DNA of 64,000 bases from Cystobasidium ongulense (taxonomy: Eukaryota > Basidiomycota > Cystobasidiomycetes > Cystobasidiales > Cystobasidiaceae): NCBI GenBank assembly GCA_022835595.1, contig BQUP01000009.1, positions 914,512 to 978,511 on the forward strand, written 5' to 3'. The notes under the pieces were generated by a model that saw nothing but the letters and a program-made list of their open reading frames with translations, searched no databases and was not told the origin of the DNA. How positions within the stretch are numbered: the stretch's first letter is position 1; every line of letters begins with the position of its first letter. This document shows, piece by piece, positions 1 through 11,500 of this stretch. The translations under genes and the position numbers were made by a program.

Positions 1-867
1 TGGAAGGCAATCATCTGCTGATCGTGGTACACCTGAACCGTGAGTTGACCTCTTCATACATCTCTCTCTCTCATATTAGAGCGGCAGTAACTCAGACTAT
101 AATCTACCTGCCCTTCACCTATTCGTATTACCCAGATATACAAAGTCGAAAAAGATCAACCACAAGAAATTGGCTGCTATCGCTATGGATGAAGATTTGC
201 GTGCCCTGTCTATCATGCCTGGTAAGAAGAGAGGAGATGCCACTATCAAGGGCAAAGCTAGTCTGTAAGTCGAATGCACAGTTCAAGATAATGTTGCTCT
301 TCACGTGCTAAAAATCGACCTCTTCTAGCATGAACACCTATGACAATGATTATACCGACGATGAAGCTGATCTAGCGGATATGCCGCCTCCGGTATGTTA
401 TGACTCTCGCACCAGATTGCATGTAGTGACTTTGGCTGACTATATTTCCATCCGCTATTCAGATGCTGCAGGATTCGGGCTCGGAACGCTCACCTTCTAT
501 CCCTCCTGAAACAGTCAAGACACCACACTCTGTATCCTTCCGCGTCACGAATGAACCATTTATCTACATTAAAGACGCCTTACATCCCTCAATGCTCAGC
601 CAACACGATAGTTGCTCTTCATCCTTCTTTGCTGCCTCGGCATCACTCTATGCCAGTCAACACGACAGCTCCAAAATCACAGCTCAAACTTTCTTCGATA
701 CACCAACGGATCATTCGTCGGGTATTGGATCGAGAAAGAGATCACCTCATTTGTATACTCGAAGAGGTGATGAATATAAACGAAGACGAGTCACTCCGGA
801 TGTTTCGAAAAGGCCGTATATGCCTCCGAGAAGTATGAAGAGACCAAACGTACAATACGCCGCGTAA
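1..867 (+). CDS. 3' end of an unidentified basic protein (partial, cut by window edge)
   Basis: Only the C-terminal part is present; the gene continues upstream of the window. I read a coding stretch from about 90 to 266 (with KKINHKKLAAIAMDEDL), an exon at about 330-393 rich in acidic residues (NTYDNDYTDDEADLADMPPP), and a last exon from about 463 to the stop at 865-867. They are separated by introns with gtaagt/gtatgt donors and ag acceptors that keep the frame. The tail is Ser/Pro/Arg-rich with KR-type basic clusters (SRKRSPH, KRRRVTP), which would suit a nuclear protein. I recognise no domain. The 5' exon boundaries near 48-90 are uncertain because two frames are open there. Confidence 0.5.
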
Positions 868-1523
868 AAAATGAAAATTGTAAACTAACGCTCAAATCCC
901 ACTTTTGTGGATATCATTTTCCCTGAAAACCTCAAATATATATATATATATATATACAGCATACTAGAACATACTCCCGTATAATAATGTTTTTATTCTC
1001 TCTAGAATTTTTACTTTCGCTTTCTCCCTGGGTAGTCATTTCGCCAAAGCTCCTTTTTCTTTTTCATCTCAAATAATTCAAGGTATAGGAATAAGTGTTG
1101 AACTACTTGTCTTTCGTGTTTAGATACTCTACGTGATAATTCGTTCTACATGCCGTACTGTTTAGTTCTGCCGCTCAAGTGTCTTGCTGCTGTTTAGCTT
1201 TGTTGTCATTTTACTTTATGATTAAGTTTTCCGTGAAATAAATGCACAAATATGCATGTAGCGCAACCACACTCTTGCCATCTTCTTCCTAGCACGCCTG
1301 ATGCAATGTTAGAAACATTCAGATTATTTCAGTGTCACCACAGCCTTGCGGTTGTCATCTGAATAGCGTGGCGCATTTGAAGGGAAAAGCGTTGTCTTTG
1401 CTAGTGATGGGAGGCCTAAGTACACGGCATCGAGAATAAATATCGAGAAACGGGTACAGTCCAATATATCATTTAAAACATACTTACGAGTGCCTCGCAC
1501 AATGTTGACTGTAGTTCTCCCTC
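868..1523. other. Intergenic, AT-rich, with a (TA)n microsatellite
   Basis: This lies between the stop of the leading partial gene and the stop of the Ayr1-like gene, so it is a tail-to-tail spacer holding two 3' UTRs. It contains an uninterrupted TA dinucleotide run at about 935-956. I see no coding exon that joins to either neighbour. Confidence 0.6.
935..956. repeat. (TA)n microsatellite
   Basis: An uninterrupted alternating TA tract of about 22 bases in the 3' spacer of two convergent genes. Confidence 0.9.
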
Positions 1524-3089
1524 CTAGCTCTTGCCTATGCGGTCGCATGCTCCAAAACGCATCAATGCCCGACGTACAACCCACCAAGGCAGCCATCGTA
1601 GTATTGACATTAAAGGTGCGCGACCTCCAAATGACACGTACAGAGGCAATTTTGATGGCGTGAGTAGTATTGTGTCCGCTAACCGTTTGGCGAAATCTTC
1701 CGCAGGTATAGCGGTAGCTGAATGCAGCAGACCAAGGGAATAGATGAGGCGATTGTATTCAAGCATAGCCACAGCAGATGGAAGTCGACTTACTCTGACC
1801 AGCTGTTGCACGCCATAAAATAGTTTCGAGGCTCGATTGATAGATTGAATTCGGGATGGCTTTGAAGCTCCGTGTTTGCTGTTCACCAAAGCCTGACTTG
1901 ACACCTCCAGCAGCGACACTTATGAAAAAGGGAATTGTTAGATCACAAGAAACGAATATCTTGCTATGATACCTTCACCGACTAACAGCATCACATGAAC
2001 ACCAAAGCCAGCCACTTCCATCTCAAGTGTACGTGTCAGACTGTGTAAAGCGGCTTTAGAGGCATTGTACTGATTGTAAAATGATGTGTATGATCAGTAT
2101 GCTTCGCCAATCGCTGCTGAGGCCTGAGATAAGAGGCTCCTACAATGCCGGACCATGCTGTCGGGATCTCCCCCACCCTGAAGATCAAAGCAATCAGCAT
2201 TTACACCGATACAAGCTGATGACTTTGCAAACCTACACGCTGCCTATGTTGACTATGAGACCGCTGCGTCTGCCTACCATTGATTTTGAGACGAGTTGAG
2301 CCATGCGGAGCGGCGCGAGTGTCTGCGATACCCATCATTACAGCATTGAGCTCGTTGAATCTCGTTTTTAGATAGTCAGACCTACATTGGTCTGGAAGAC
2401 GGCTGCTGCTTCTTCGACATCGAATTCAAGCAGAGGACCGGTGCCGCCAGTACCGGCACTGTGAGGGATTGTCAGTGATGACCGAGCTCTACTTCCATTC
2501 ACAGCCCCACGCACTTGTTGATTAGAATGTCAATTCTGCCCTGTTCAGTCAGAAGTTTTGTGATGGCCTGTTGGCAGCTGTCTTTGGAAGTCACGTCAAG
2601 GGTAACGAGATGCGCCCCGAGGTCTGGAAGGATACCTGAGCTAGGTACCAGAAGAAAGAGTGAAAACCCAGCATGAAGAAGACTTACTGGCCAGCTGCGA
2701 CATTGCTTCGACCCTTCGGCTGGCTGCGTAGACTGTACATCCGCGCTGTCGATGGGGAGCTGAGTGTCAGTATGAGCTTTTTTCCAAGTCCGTCAAGTAG
2801 AACATTGAGGATTCACAGAAAGCAACTCTCTTGCGACTGCATTGCTGTGGTATAGTAGTAGTCAGTCATTATGCGAAGCTCGTTGACCGGCGACTTGGAG
2901 ATCCCGGTAAACGAGGTGCACACCCAATACCGCTCGAGCAGCCGGTGATGAGCTGCGAGGGGACAAGAAGCGATGGAAGGCGAGTGAGCCCAGCGCAGCA
3001 TGCTCAGCGTGTAGCTCTCCACTCCTCACCACAACCTGGGGCTCCCCATCTGGCCGGTGTGGCAAACGTGGAGCTTGGACAGTCTTCAT
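1524..3089 (-). CDS. Short-chain dehydrogenase/reductase, Ayr1-like (1-acyl-dihydroxyacetone-phosphate reductase type)
   Basis: Predicted NADPH-dependent SDR; the Ayr1 family reduces 1-acyl-DHAP in phosphatidic acid synthesis on ER and lipid droplets. The start is the ATG at 3089 (MKTVQAPRLPHRPDG). The first exon ends in QVV and splices to LITGCSSGIG, the TGxxxGxG cofactor loop. The catalytic YxxxK is visible near 2070 as YNASKAALHSL, followed by a segment resembling the Ayr1 'FGV.V' region. The C-terminal exons (about 1524-1920) carry AEDFAKRLADTILL and a hydrophobic ILRWLPWWVV tail like that of Ayr1 proteins. About seven short introns interrupt it. The gene is divergent from the SFP1-like gene with a spacer of about 180 bp. 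SDR assignment is firm; Ayr1 substrate specificity is inferred from motif resemblance only. Confidence 0.75.
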
Positions 3090-3269
3090 TCTTGCTGGAA
3101 AGAAGTCGACGAAGGCGAGAAGCTTTGCAGATCTAGCTTGTGGATCAGGCTGGAAGGTGTCTTGATAGAGTAAACAGCGCGTGCTCGATTTCTTGCTCGA
3201 TATCCCGTCTGCGTGCTGTTGGTGCTTGACCAACCTTGTCCAGCTGCGGTATCTGCAAAGAGCTCTCCC

Positions 3270-4574
3270 ATGTCGGCGGGCGGCTACGTGAAGAAGAGGT
3301 GCGTTGCATGAGTGCTAGAGAGATCCAGCGCTGACTGCATGCCACTTCGCAGCTCTCGCTCTTGGGTCCTCCCTTCGGTGAGTTGGGCAATCCGACCCAG
3401 GCAGGCTTTTCGTCCGAATTCTCGCTGAAGTGTTGGATGCAATCTGTCCATTATCCAGCTCAAGCCGTTCAAATGCACCAACCCGGCTTGTACCAAGAGC
3501 TTCCTCAACCAGTTGAGTCGTGTTGCTGCTCGTTGCAGAGGTCTCCAGGCAACTGACTGCCATCCATCCATAATCCACGCAGGAACGGCCTCAAGTACCA
3601 CAAGGCGTACGGAACATGCGTCACAAAGGCTGCTCCAGACGCAAGGAGTAGCGACAGACCCTACTACTGCTACGAGGATGCCTGCGGGAAGGCCTACAAG
3701 AACATGAATGGCCTGAGGTGAGGGCTGCCAGCTGAATTTTCAGCAGTCACGTGACTTGATGTAACATTTTTCCATGCCTGCTGCAGATACCACTATCTTC
3801 ATTCAGGAGACCACGGCGAGCAGGGAATGAACATGCTTACAGATGGGAGTCACCCGCCCTTCCTCGACCGCAGCGGCTCGAGCGGAAATCGCAGAGCGTC
3901 TGTCAGTCGACACAATCATAGCTCGCACGACGCTTCGACTTCTTCTTCAAGGGTGAGGGTCCATCTACAGTCGTATGTTGAATCTTACTAAACTCGCACC
4001 CTCCCAGCAAACGCCGTCCTCAGCGATGACCGAAGACGAGCTCGAAGAGGCCTACGTCCCCTCCCAACCCATGGCGATCCGAGGCGCCGAGACGATGGTA
4101 AGCAGAACGCGTCGAATCTGACTGTTTGCGCATGCCCTTTTCCTAACAGACACGTCTTCGCAGTCTCCTACATCCGTCTCCCAGTCCCTCCTGGAAGCCG
4201 TGAACCTCTTCTCCGACGAGCCCGCATCTCATTATGCCCATCCAAACTCGAGTTTCGGCTCACGCATGCAAGCCTACCACCCCTCCCAACAGTACGGCGC
4301 AGCATCCGTGCCGAGCGATTGGAGCGGTCAGCAGTCATCTTCCTACTACGACACGTCAAACATTCTCCTTCCACACATGAACGAAGCCTACTATTCCGTC
4401 AGTCAGCCACCAAACTTCAACGCTGCTTTTGCTCCTCCGCCTCTCACATTCGGAGCACGAACGCATCGCTTCCATCCTTACTCAACTTCAGCGAGGGGAT
4501 ACCTACCACCTACGATGCAGTCACCACCAAAAAACTCGGAGCCTATCCCTCGGCCTCGCCGTCTCAGCTTGTAG
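3270..4574 (+). CDS. SFP1-like split C2H2 zinc-finger transcription regulator
   Basis: Resembles Sfp1, which couples TORC1 signalling to ribosome-biogenesis genes in the nucleus. Exons read as about 3270-3298, 3353-3377, 3459-3511, 3583-3717, 3787-3953, then two more to the stop at 4574. The first finger joins across an intron as FKCTNPACTKSFLNQNGLKY; the second is YYCYEDACGKAYKNMNGLR followed by YHYLHSGDHG. The two fingers are separated by a short linker, as in Sfp1. The first finger ends YHKAYGTC, so its second zinc-ligand histidine is absent and a Cys could serve instead. The rest is Ser/Pro-rich with an acidic TEDELEEAY. The protein is short (about 290 aa), with the fingers very near the N terminus. 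An upstream exon inside the small divergent promoter is possible. Confidence 0.75.
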
Positions 4575-5143
4575 GGTGCCCACCTAATTCTGGAAAAAGC
4601 TGAATCCGCTAGCTTTGACATTCTTAACTGGTCAAGCTTTCCAACGTTAACAGAAAAGCACGGCGCCCTCCTACGGCACCGTCTGCAGCGTTCTGCGCTC
4701 CTTCCAAGCTTCACTGTCTTTTAATTCGGTCAATCAGTCTACAGTTTTTTGCAAACAGTTCCAGAAGTTCCACATACAACACTGTTTGTCACCTTTTACA
4801 AACAGGCAGTTCAGCATGTCATAAAATTAGTACAATATAGGGTTCAACGTGATGTAACTACATGGGTTACCTTATCCAAACCCCCTTTGGTTTTTGTGCT
4901 ACATAAAGGGTCTCTGTATGGTCTTTCATTATCTAATTCCTTGCAAATATCACTCCCCTCAGGCTTTCAGAAGAAGACAATGAATGTGGAACATTGGCAG
5001 CGGATCGCGTTGCCCCGCACACGTATGCTGTTCTATTTGCGATATAGCAGCTCTTAATGTTACATACTTGCTAGACGGGACTACACCACAGTGTCCTACT
5101 CCTATGCCGCGTGGAATCAGATGTGACCAGGCAACGATACATT
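4575..5143. other. Intergenic between convergent SFP1-like and TAF12 genes
   Basis: Tail-to-tail spacer of about 570 bp, AT-richer than the flanking genes. Short ORFs exist on the + strand at 4749-5057, but they have no recognisable domain and no supporting splice structure. I see no RNA gene. Confidence 0.5.
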
Positions 5144-7203
5144 CTAATTCCCCTTCTTTTCTCCACGAATAGCAGCCAATCTAGCTTGATAAGCGGGTAA
5201 ATGAGTTTTTCTATTCGTCCCGCTAGATTTGATATCATCACTTCCGAATCCTGGTATTTGCATATTATATGTTCGATCAAGTACTAAATTCAAATCCCTA
5301 CATTCTAATCTATCACTTTTACGATGTTTGGCGAGTCGACATGCGAATCGGGTAACGTTATCTATGAAATCATCTGCTACCTCCAGGAGGAGCTAGATAG
5401 AATTGAAGAAAATAGTGTTAGTATTTAGCCTTTGTCCCAGGTTGCATGTGCGTGAACAGGAGATATGCTTACGTCCTCTACTTGAGCTTCTAGCTGTTGA
5501 TTCGGATCAATGCTGGCAACAAGCTCTTGTAGCTTGCGCTTATTGTACGGTCTACCTTCTGCATTCTTCAATGCTAGCGGACCTGGCTGGCCTAGCGTAG
5601 GAGCGGGCCCACCATGCGATGGCGCGGCGGACGTCGATGCTTGCGGCGTGGCTGCTCCAGATGCTGGATTACTGCCAGATGCAGTAGGTTGTGACGGACC
5701 GCCTACGCCCGCAACTCTCGTAGAAGGTAAATTCGCCAAAGGAGGAGCAGTGACAGCGGGCGCTGAGAGGATTAGATTGGTGGCTAATCCAGAAGAGAGT
5801 GTTGGACGAGAGGCAGGGAATGCTTCAGGCTGAGTGGCTGGCATACTTAGATTTTCAGGTATAGGGAAGGACGGTTGGGCTGATGGAATGGTCGAAGAAG
5901 AAGAAACTGCAGAGGCAGGTGCCGGAGGAGGTTGCTGCTGTTGCATCTGCATCTGCATAGATTGCTGCTGCGAATGCTGTTGCTGCATTTGATTGCTATT
6001 CTGAGTCTGCATTTGCTGTTGCGAAGGTTGCGGCGTTGCTCTACCGCCGCTACCTTGTGAGTTTGTAGGTTGTTGTTGTAGGTGTGGTGCTTGCTGTCTC
6101 CGTTTGCCTTGATTGGACTGCTGTCCTTGTAGCTGCATGTTGACATTGGGTGGAGAATTAGCAGACATAGCTGGGGACGTGGCATTTGCTGCTTGTGATT
6201 GTTGCTGATTCTGGCTCTGGTTTGGTTGTTGCGGCTGCTGAAACTGCGGCGGAGGCTGTCTCTGCTGCTGCGACGGCATCTGCTGCGGCTGCTGAGGCAT
6301 GGGCGACATCTGTTGCTGCTGTGGATGATTTGTCGCTTGCATTTGAGGCAGCTGTTGCGCTTGCATGCTAGGCGAAGATCTGGGGGCTATATTGGGTGGC
6401 AAGGTCAGGTTCAGTCCGCCGTTGTTATTCGGCCCCTGCTGTTGCTGGAAGTTCATCTGAGCCTGATGCGGGATCTGCTGCTGTTGCTGCATCTGCGCCT
6501 GTATCTGTTGAGCCTTCTGAGCCATCGCGCGCTGCTGAGCCATCTGCATCTCGTTGACATTGTTGCCTTGACCCGCATTCTGCATCGACTGCATCTGATG
6601 CTGAGCTGCCGCGGCGACCTTGACTTGATTTACAAACGCAGCCAGTGACCGTTTGTTGTTGTCCAATTCCTGCGACAGCCTGTTCCTGTCCTGGTCAGTG
6701 ATGTCGTTGCGTTTGAGGACCGTGTCGATGTTGGCGATTCTCGTCTGCAGCTGAGCGATGAGCAGGCGGGGGTCCGGATTCCCGGGACCAGCATTGTTGT
6801 TGGCGTTGTTACTGCTACCAGATGGACCGTTGCTCGCACTCTGTCCTTGCTGGTTCATGTTCAGATTCTGGTACTGAGGTGCCGGGCTCTGGGTCATTTG
6901 CTGCTGCTGCTGCTGGACGAGCTGCTGGGGCGGAGACTGCTGCTGGGGCTGCTGGACATTGACAGGCATGCTAGGCATCTGCATGTTGATGTTGGCATTG
7001 CTGTTGCTGTTCCCAGAGGCGTTGCCTGCCAGAGGCTGCAGTCCTAACGCGGCTGTTCCACCTTGAGCGCCCAAGAAGTGTCGCAGCTGGGCGAGCTGCT
7101 CGTGGGTGAGCTGGCCGGCATTGGCAGCTGTGATGAGCTTCTGCAGCTGATCCTGCTGCGAGTTGGCCTGCTGCTGCTGCTGCTGTGGAGGCTGCCGCTG
7201 CAT
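5144..7203 (-). CDS. TAF12: TAF12, TFIID/SAGA histone-fold subunit with long Gln-rich N terminus
   Basis: TAF12 pairs with TAF4 in TFIID and with Ada1 in SAGA through an H2B-like histone fold. Exon 1 (7203-5473, 577 codons) is almost entirely Gln/Pro/Asn/Ser-rich, with several polyQ runs, and ends with NKRKLQELVASIDPNQQLEA..VED. A canonical intron follows, and exon 2 (5392-5144) continues LLEVADDFIDNVTRFACRLA, KHRKSD and LVLDRTYNMQIPGF, ending after RGEKKGN. This is the complete TAF12 histone fold. I start at the ATG at 7203 (MQRQPPQQQ); the frame stays open a little further upstream, but without an ATG. The total is about 659 aa, with the extra length all in the low-complexity region. The histone-fold exon is visibly more AT-rich than exon 1. 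Confidence 0.92.
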
Positions 7204-7598
7204 GGTGTTGACGATGGCGGTCGAGTTGGTGTGGAAGAGAAGCAGAAGCAATGGATTCAAGTCGAGAAAGAGTCAGGACGCAGAAGGCTAGGGAAAGCAT
7301 GCAATCACCACTAGTAGTCGCGTCATGGAGCGTGTTCCACGAGTAACGGTCTGTCGCTGTGGATTTACATGATAGTATAGGGTCACGCCTAACTTTTTCA
7401 CATACCCTGTTGGAAAGCTTCGGGACGTCCTGGGGGAACATTGTTAGACTTGTGGACCCTGCTAGAACCTTACGTGCCCTAGAGCTCTATTTATTGCATA
7501 CGGTATGCCGAGTAGTCAACAAAATACAACAACACCTTGCTCCATCTGACATGATAGCCTGCAGATTGCAGACGGTAATTGACCGAGGCGCAGCGCCT
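7204..7598. other. Spacer between PET100 3' end and TAF12 5' end
   Basis: About 395 bp holding the TAF12 promoter and 5' UTR and the PET100 3' UTR, since both genes run leftwards. I see no coding exon and no clear core-promoter motif. Confidence 0.5.
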
Positions 7599-7957
7599 CT
7601 ACTGCTGTTCGCGCTGCTCCTTCTTGGCTAGTCGCTGTGCTCTGAGCTGTGCGATTTGCTGCTTTAGCTCGTCAGGCGAGTCGGATATTCTCTGTGAAAG
7701 ATCTATGAGTAAGTACGGCAGAGTGTCTGTGATACGGGCAACCACCCACCACATCGGCCTTTTCAGGCTTGACAAACGCATCCTTGAGGGGATAGACATG
7801 CTTGTTGTACCACTCTGGGTCGCCAAAGTAGGCCATAAAGGCGATGGGTACGGACACGTAGATTGCAAACTACACGGTACGAGTCAGTCTGCGTGAATCG
7901 ATGAATGTCAGAGGGAGCGCCGCCGACCTTGAACAGCTCGAGGTTAGGTCCGGCCAT
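7599..7957 (-). CDS. PET100: PET100-like cytochrome c oxidase assembly chaperone
   Basis: Pet100 is a small inner-membrane protein needed for assembly of mitochondrial complex IV. The ATG at 7957 opens MAGPNLELFK, the conserved Pet100 start. After an intron comes FAIYVSVPIAFMAYFGDPEW, a single membrane segment, then VYPLKDAFVKPEKADV. A second intron is followed by RISDSPDELKQQIAQLRAQR and a basic Lys/Arg/Gln tail. The mature length of about 83 aa fits the family. Both introns keep frame. The gene is divergent from LTN1. Confidence 0.9.
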
Positions 7958-8501
7958 TGTAGTGAAGAGGAACAGCGGGCGTGTGCCAATCTTGAGCACC
8001 CTTCCAGCCGCTCCCTGTTGAGCTTCGTTGGGTGGAGCAGCGGCAGCGTCTTCGGCCTGCGCAGAGGGTGCCAGTGGTTCGTTCCCAGCCGAGACAAGCA
8101 GGCTCGGTCGGCGCTGCTCACTCGACGACACTTGTAGTCACACTGTAGCTTTGGGGGTGGTTGTCAGTTGGAAGAAAGAGACTGAAGAGCGTCCATGTGC
8201 GGATCGCTGGATTGAAGATTTTGTCGCCACTGCACTTGAGATATGAGCAAGTGGGATGGAAAGCAAGCAGAGACGGCAGAGTAGAGTAGAGCGAGACGAG
8301 GTGTACCAGAGTCGCCATTAATGCGCTCTCCAAGCAGCGTACGAAAGAGCTTCAAAGAGAGAAAGAAGGTGATCGACTTGCTCTACATCGATGAAAGTTG
8401 ATGATGATGATGATGATAATGTCGAAAGCTCTCTCTCGCATCAACATCGCATCGCATCGCATCGCATCAAGCACACATGCCAGTCGGACTGCACTGACAC
8501 G
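7958..8501. promoter_or_regulatory. Divergent promoter region PET100 / LTN1 with microsatellites
   Basis: A 544-bp head-to-head spacer. Close to the LTN1 start it carries a (GAT)n run at about 8400-8418 and a pentanucleotide CATCG array at about 8445-8468. No TATA-like element was obvious. The repeats lie in the presumed LTN1 5' UTR. Confidence 0.5.
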
Positions 8502-11500
8502 ATGCCCAAGCAAAAGTCGTCCGCCAGCTCGGCGACAAAGAAGAAGCATGCGCGCAAGACTCAGGCCAGAGAAGAGCAGCTGCAGTCGAGAGCTGCTGCA
8601 GAGGAGCAGGCAGAGCTGGACGAGGTCGAGGAGGGTGATGAGCGCGCAGACGAGACACCCGCTGAAGCAGTCCAGACCTCTGCTCCGGAGCCTGCTGCCA
8701 TGGACGAGCACAAAGTGACCACCAGCAAGGCAGGCAGGAAGCTCAAAGACGCACCCCCGCCAGGACAGTCCAGAGGCTCCAAAGAAGCGCAAGACGCAAA
8801 GAAGAAGAAGAAGCAGAACAAGAAGCACGGCAAAGGCCAGGCTCCTCCTCCTCCCCGCAAAAAGCAGTATATTCCGCCACCCAAACCTCCCAAAACGAAT
8901 ATTGATCCTGTAGACATCTATGGTTTGGGTGTGGTCGGAGCCAGCTATGAACGCATCCCTGCTGACAAGGTCGTGTCCCTGCGTCTACTCAACAAGAAGG
9001 ACTCCATGACCGTCGAGAGAGGGCTCGATGAGGTGCTCTCTTGGATCAACCAGGTCCAACTGCTTGACGATACTGACAACGAAGAAGCTCTCATCCAGAT
9101 AGCAGAGATTATGCCTGTTTGGGTAGGGCAAGACCTACATCTCCTAGTATCGCTCATGAGCTAATATGATTACATGCAGATCCATCATCTGCCCCGTCTG
9201 CTCACACATGCGTCGCGGCGAGTACGCTACCTCGCCGCATCCATCCATTCTATCCTTCTCCACCAAGGCTCTGCCACCCTCCTCTCATACACCGTCCCAT
9301 CTTTCATTACTCCCTCAAGCCTAGAGAGGGAAGACTTCCTCTCCTGTCAGCTCTGCGCCACATTCGACCCCGACCGTCAAGTTCGCACTCTCTCACTCGC
9401 CAACTGGAAAGCTCTCTCTGACCTCGTTCGCCCTCAAGAATATCTTGAGGAGATACTCAGCAGTCTCACAGATAGTATACTCGAAAGTCCAGCTGGTTTG
9501 TCCGCCCAAGAACAAGCCAAACGGAAGTTAAGCGATGAAGAGCGGATAGCACTGCAAGAGGAAAAAGATCGCTTGATCAACCAGTTGACGGCGAGCATTG
9601 AAGCTTTTTCCTCGCTTCTTCAATACTGCACGGAGGAGAATTCTACCTCATTCACCAGAGTGAGCTCTTCAGACAGCTTTTGGACATTCTTGTCAAGCAA
9701 AGAGATGGACGCTCCACAAGTGAGAAGAGCAACCTGGAGGACATTATCTCTCATACTCCCTCATGAGCAGTCCACTATCTTACTGGAGCAGAGTCTTTCT
9801 ACCATAAGCCGGATAGCACCGATAGCAGCATTCTCAGAGCGAGACCATCAAACACAAAATACCCTTTGGGAACCACTCATAACGCTGTTCCGGAGACATC
9901 CATCGGTCTGGAAGCAAGCTATTAAATCTACAGATGACGATGATGCATCAAGTGATTCCGACTCCTCGTCTTCTTCCGAACAAGAAACCGATGCTTCCGC
10001 TGCACCCTCTACCTCGAAAATCTCGCACACCATAGCAGCCTTCTTTGATGGACTACAAGTTGGCTTCTACGGCAATGCAGCATCAGGTTATCAAGCTGTC
10101 CCACTTCTTTTACATTCTATACCAGAATCGTACTTTCCTCGAAGTCCAGCAAATCTCGAAAACCTTTTCTCTTCCTTCTGGGGAGCTTATACTGGTGGTG
10201 CTATCGATGCCAATTCAACGCAAGCCTTTGTCAGATGTCTCGTTGACTTTGTGCGGATATCACTTGTCTCGGACGAAGCAGCCAACATAGCCGCACACCA
10301 GCTTATCATATTATGGGAATACTACCTGCACTCCACGCCACCACCTACCAAGTACCTTTCCCTGAGCAATGCAAACACCGTATCAGAGCTGGAAAAAGGC
10401 ATGCTTGCATTATTTACGAAATATCCAGACGCTTTCAACGAGGTCTGGCCGCAGTTCTCAGAGCTGGCCCGTCAAAGCGTTGACAACCATGACCGAGGTA
10501 CTGCTCTTGCGACCGCTTTGGTGCAAATATTCCGCTCATCGCCTGAAGGGTTGTCTACAAGAGCACAAGAGCTACTGCACGATTGTGTCATCCTCGCAGC
10601 TAGCCATCACAATGCGACATCCCCGTCCACTTTCTTGTTGGAAGCGCTCCGGCGAGATGGGAAAGAGCTACTCGCTATTGATAGCGTGCAGCAGGTAAGC
10701 ACGCTCCTCGAGAATGCTCTTCTGATCAAGAGACACCGAGACTGACATCTTTCCCCAGAATGTCGACCAATACATGCTCAAGATAGGCCCTGAGAACCAT
10801 CAGCTCTTTATGGCGTACTTCCTTGCTCGAGACGGGTCCGACGCTAAAACAGCTGTATGGAAGCACGCCTGTCACGGCTTACGCCTTGCAGTCAAACAGA
10901 CAGGCATGGCTCCTCTACTTCCATTCCTTGAGATCTTCCGGTCTGCTGCTCTACCGACTGCTGACTATGCGAATGCCGAGTTGGACGATCTGATCATCGA
11001 ACGCGCCATCGCCTCACTCTCCTCGGATGCTGCACTCCGGCCAGCCTTGGAAATACTTCTGCATATTCCCGAACCGCTGGTGACGTCGGACATGCCAAGA
11101 ACCTTTTTAACTCGCCTGGTGGACTACTTAGAAGGTCAACTGGCATCAATGGCTAGCGATGCCGCGTACACGCTCCCGCAACAGAATGTGTCGACTGCAA
11201 TCTCCTTGCTTTCTTTGGCCACGGCCGCGCAGCTGTACGGCACCGTGTCCCACTATCCCGCTTTCGTGGTCGTCTTCCAGTGGGCCGAGCTAGTTCCTCG
11301 CGTGACAAACTTGAACACAGAAATCGAAGATCAAGCACGCAAAACATGTGAGAAGATGATTTATGCCAAAGGTCCCTGGTCACTTCCGGATCTGTATGCT
11401 ATGACCGCCGCTCGTCTCGGCGAATTATTGCTTGAAAAGCATTGTCATATTAGGTAAATACTGCCTATGCTATTTGATTGAGTCAGTACTGAGATCGGGT

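Noticed and set aside
5847-6648. Leu- and Ala-rich open frames on the + strand opposite TAF12
   Set aside because: They are the antisense of CAG/CTG-type glutamine codons and have no start context or splicing.
7204-7260. N-terminal extension of TAF12 with a hydrophobic leader
   Set aside because: The open frame continues upstream, but its first codon is TTG and the stretch looks like 5' UTR. The ATG at 7203 begins directly with the Gln-rich region.
8391-8501. Earlier in-frame ATG of LTN1 with a run of aspartates
   Set aside because: The extension is made only of a GAT microsatellite and the CATCG repeat. The ATG at 8502 starts a normal basic listerin N terminus.
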